A stretch of DNA of 64,000 nucleotides from positions 103,162,368 through 103,226,367 of the forward strand of contig NC_058337.1 in NCBI RefSeq assembly GCF_905475395.1. The letters are read 5' to 3'. The position numbers and the translations under genes are program-made. Within the stretch, counting starts at the first letter, position 1, and each line of letters opens with the position of its first letter. Under the pieces are notes generated by a model. That model searched no databases and was not told where the DNA came from. It saw only the letters and a list, made by a program, of their open reading frames with translations. Of the stretch, positions 62,484 to 64,000 are shown one piece after another. Origin of the DNA: Chrysoperla carnea. Its lineage: Eukaryota; Arthropoda; Insecta; Neuroptera; Chrysopidae.

Positions 62484-64000
62484 TTAAACAATATTATGTA
62501 TTTTAGTTTGCTGCTGTTGTATTGCTTTATTAATAGTATCATTATTATCATTAATATTTATCATTGATACATCATTATCATTATCATTGATAATCATTGA
62601 TTGTTGTTGTTGATTGTTATATGGTGTTGTATTACAATTATTATTATTACTATTATTTATAACAGATGTTGATGATGAATCATTATCAATACTTGATGAT
62701 AATGATAATGATGATGTTTCTGATGATGAAGTTGTATCTAATGTTGTATTATTATTTGTTAATGTTGTTGTTTTATTGTTATTACTGGTTATTAATAATA
62801 TATTATTATTATTTGATAATGGCGACGTAGATAATGATGACGATGGTGATGATAAAGCTGTAGTTGTTGTTGGTATTAGAGATGATGATGGTGATGATAA
62901 ATTAATTCGTTTGAATGGTGGATATGATTGCTCTGATGACATTTTGTCATCGTCTAATTCAAATTTACGTTTAACAGGACCTAGAGAACTGGGTCGCATT
63001 GTAATTGTTGGACTTAGACTACGTCGTGTTGTAAATGATTGTTTACGTGTTGGTGATGGTGACATACTCTTCCATACCATTCCATTTGTGTTGCTACCAG
63101 ATATACCTAGTGCATATAAAAATAAATGTACTATAGGTCTATGAAGTAATAATTCAAACATGTTTGGCTGTAGGTACAACTACTGTCTTTTGGTACCGAA
63201 AAACGATCGAGAATTTCTCTGGCGGGAAATTAAAGATATCATTTCGTGGTTTTGGTTCATAGCTCGAAATTTCGTTGATATTGAAGAATGTTGAAATTGT
63301 ATAATTTAAAACCATATGCTGCAGAATGATGAAAATTTAAATTTATGAATTTGGAACATCTAATTTTAGACTTCCCCTTTTAAACTTTATTGAAACTTTT
63401 CTTATTTCAGAGCTAGTAAAAAAGAATTTTTCTATTGAAATCTGAAAATCTTCTTTATTTGTAGCGATAAAAATAAAAAACCATAAAGAACTATTTTATG
63501 GTAGACAATTTTCCCTCTAACAAAATTTTGCTATAGTACATTTTTTTCGAGCTATGGTACAAAAATCATATTTTTAACTTAAAGATTCAATGAAAGATAC
63601 GTTGACTATTTTCACCTACATCCAAACCTATACGAATTATTCCAAGAAAAAACATATTTTAATTCGTTCATACCTGGTGAGAAACATCCTACAGATCTAT
63701 TGTTACTGTTATTATTAAAACTAATACCACCAGCTCGTGTTGGAGACGGTGACGAACAAGCAATTGTTGATGTGGGTAATGTAATATTTAATGGTAACAT
63801 TCTACATGGATTTGGTGATAAGATTTGATGTTGATGCTCAGTTGTTTTAGCATTATCTGTATCTGATGTTGTCATCAATCGTAAATCTTCCCAGGATTGT
63901 GACATTGTCATTGTATTATGAATTTCACGTTCATGTGCCACTTCACGTATGTTAGTTACATCAACAGCTTCTTCTTGTCTTAGTTGCGATACACGTGGCG
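62484..64000 (-). CDS. FAM122: FAM122/PABIR-family PP2A-B55 regulator, 3' part
   Basis: Partial gene whose 5' end lies beyond the window. Exons 64000-63674 and 63106-62484 join in phase across a 567-bp GT-AG intron, giving 315 visible residues. The first visible part reads SRVSQLRQEE then REVAHEREIH and MSQSWED. It matches the two helices of human FAM122A (PABIR1) that bind B55 and block the PP2A catalytic site. Downstream come CFSPG, SPSPTRKQSF, TTRRSLSPTI and RPSSLGPVKRKFE, the conserved proline-directed Ser sites and basic motif. The C-terminal ~140 residues are Ser, Thr, Asn, Asp and Gln runs. The family inhibits PP2A-B55 and is controlled by CHK1 signalling in the cell cycle. A long + strand ORF here is a shadow. 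Stop codon and family are clear; total length is unknown. Confidence 0.9.

Noticed and set aside
62614-63144. 176-codon + strand ORF
   Set aside because: Antisense of the Asn/Ser/Asp codon runs in FAM122; composition only.

Overview
The window looks like a gene-poor, strongly AT-rich piece of an insect nuclear genome. Genes carry GT-AG introns, proteins are full of Asn, Gln and Ser runs written in AT-rich codons, and non-coding space is packed with decayed transposons. The best lineage clue is a Venus kinase receptor (VKR), a receptor family of insects and other invertebrates that Drosophila lacks. I cannot name the species.

Four protein-coding genes can be reconstructed, with every exon join in phase. 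(1) A VKR gene on the + strand (26178-34767, six coding exons, 1363 residues) encodes a signal peptide, an unusual N-terminal module, a GABA-B-like Venus flytrap domain, one transmembrane helix, an insulin-receptor-like tyrosine kinase and a low-complexity tail. (2) A THAP-domain gene with ten C2H2 fingers lies on the + strand (39964-42112, three exons, 558 residues). (3) A drongo/AGFG ArfGAP gene lies on the - strand (46516-54172, four exons, 451 residues). (4) The 3' part of a FAM122/PABIR gene, the PP2A-B55 regulator family, lies on the - strand (62484 to beyond 64000).

Region by region: 1-26 kb has no recognisable gene and is a transposon landscape holding foldback elements, a tRNA-derived SINE family, short MITEs and decayed reverse-transcriptase fragments. 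26-35 kb is VKR, with a foldback element in each of two large introns and a hAT relic in a third. 35-40 kb is mostly unassigned with three foldback or palindromic elements. 40-42 kb is the THAP gene, directly preceded by a truncated MITE and a fossil of a related exon. 42-46 kb is intergenic. 46-54 kb is drongo. 54-62 kb holds a LINE relic, a hAT relic and interspersed repeats. 62-64 kb is FAM122.

The four genes do not form a pathway: a hormone or nutrient-type receptor, a DNA-binding protein, an ArfGAP adaptor and a phosphatase regulator are simply neighbours. The most interesting points are the possible second ligand-binding module on VKR, a drongo protein with four NPF motifs and no FG dipeptide, the fossil exon and MITE next to the THAP gene, and nested insertions that reveal MITE target-site preference.
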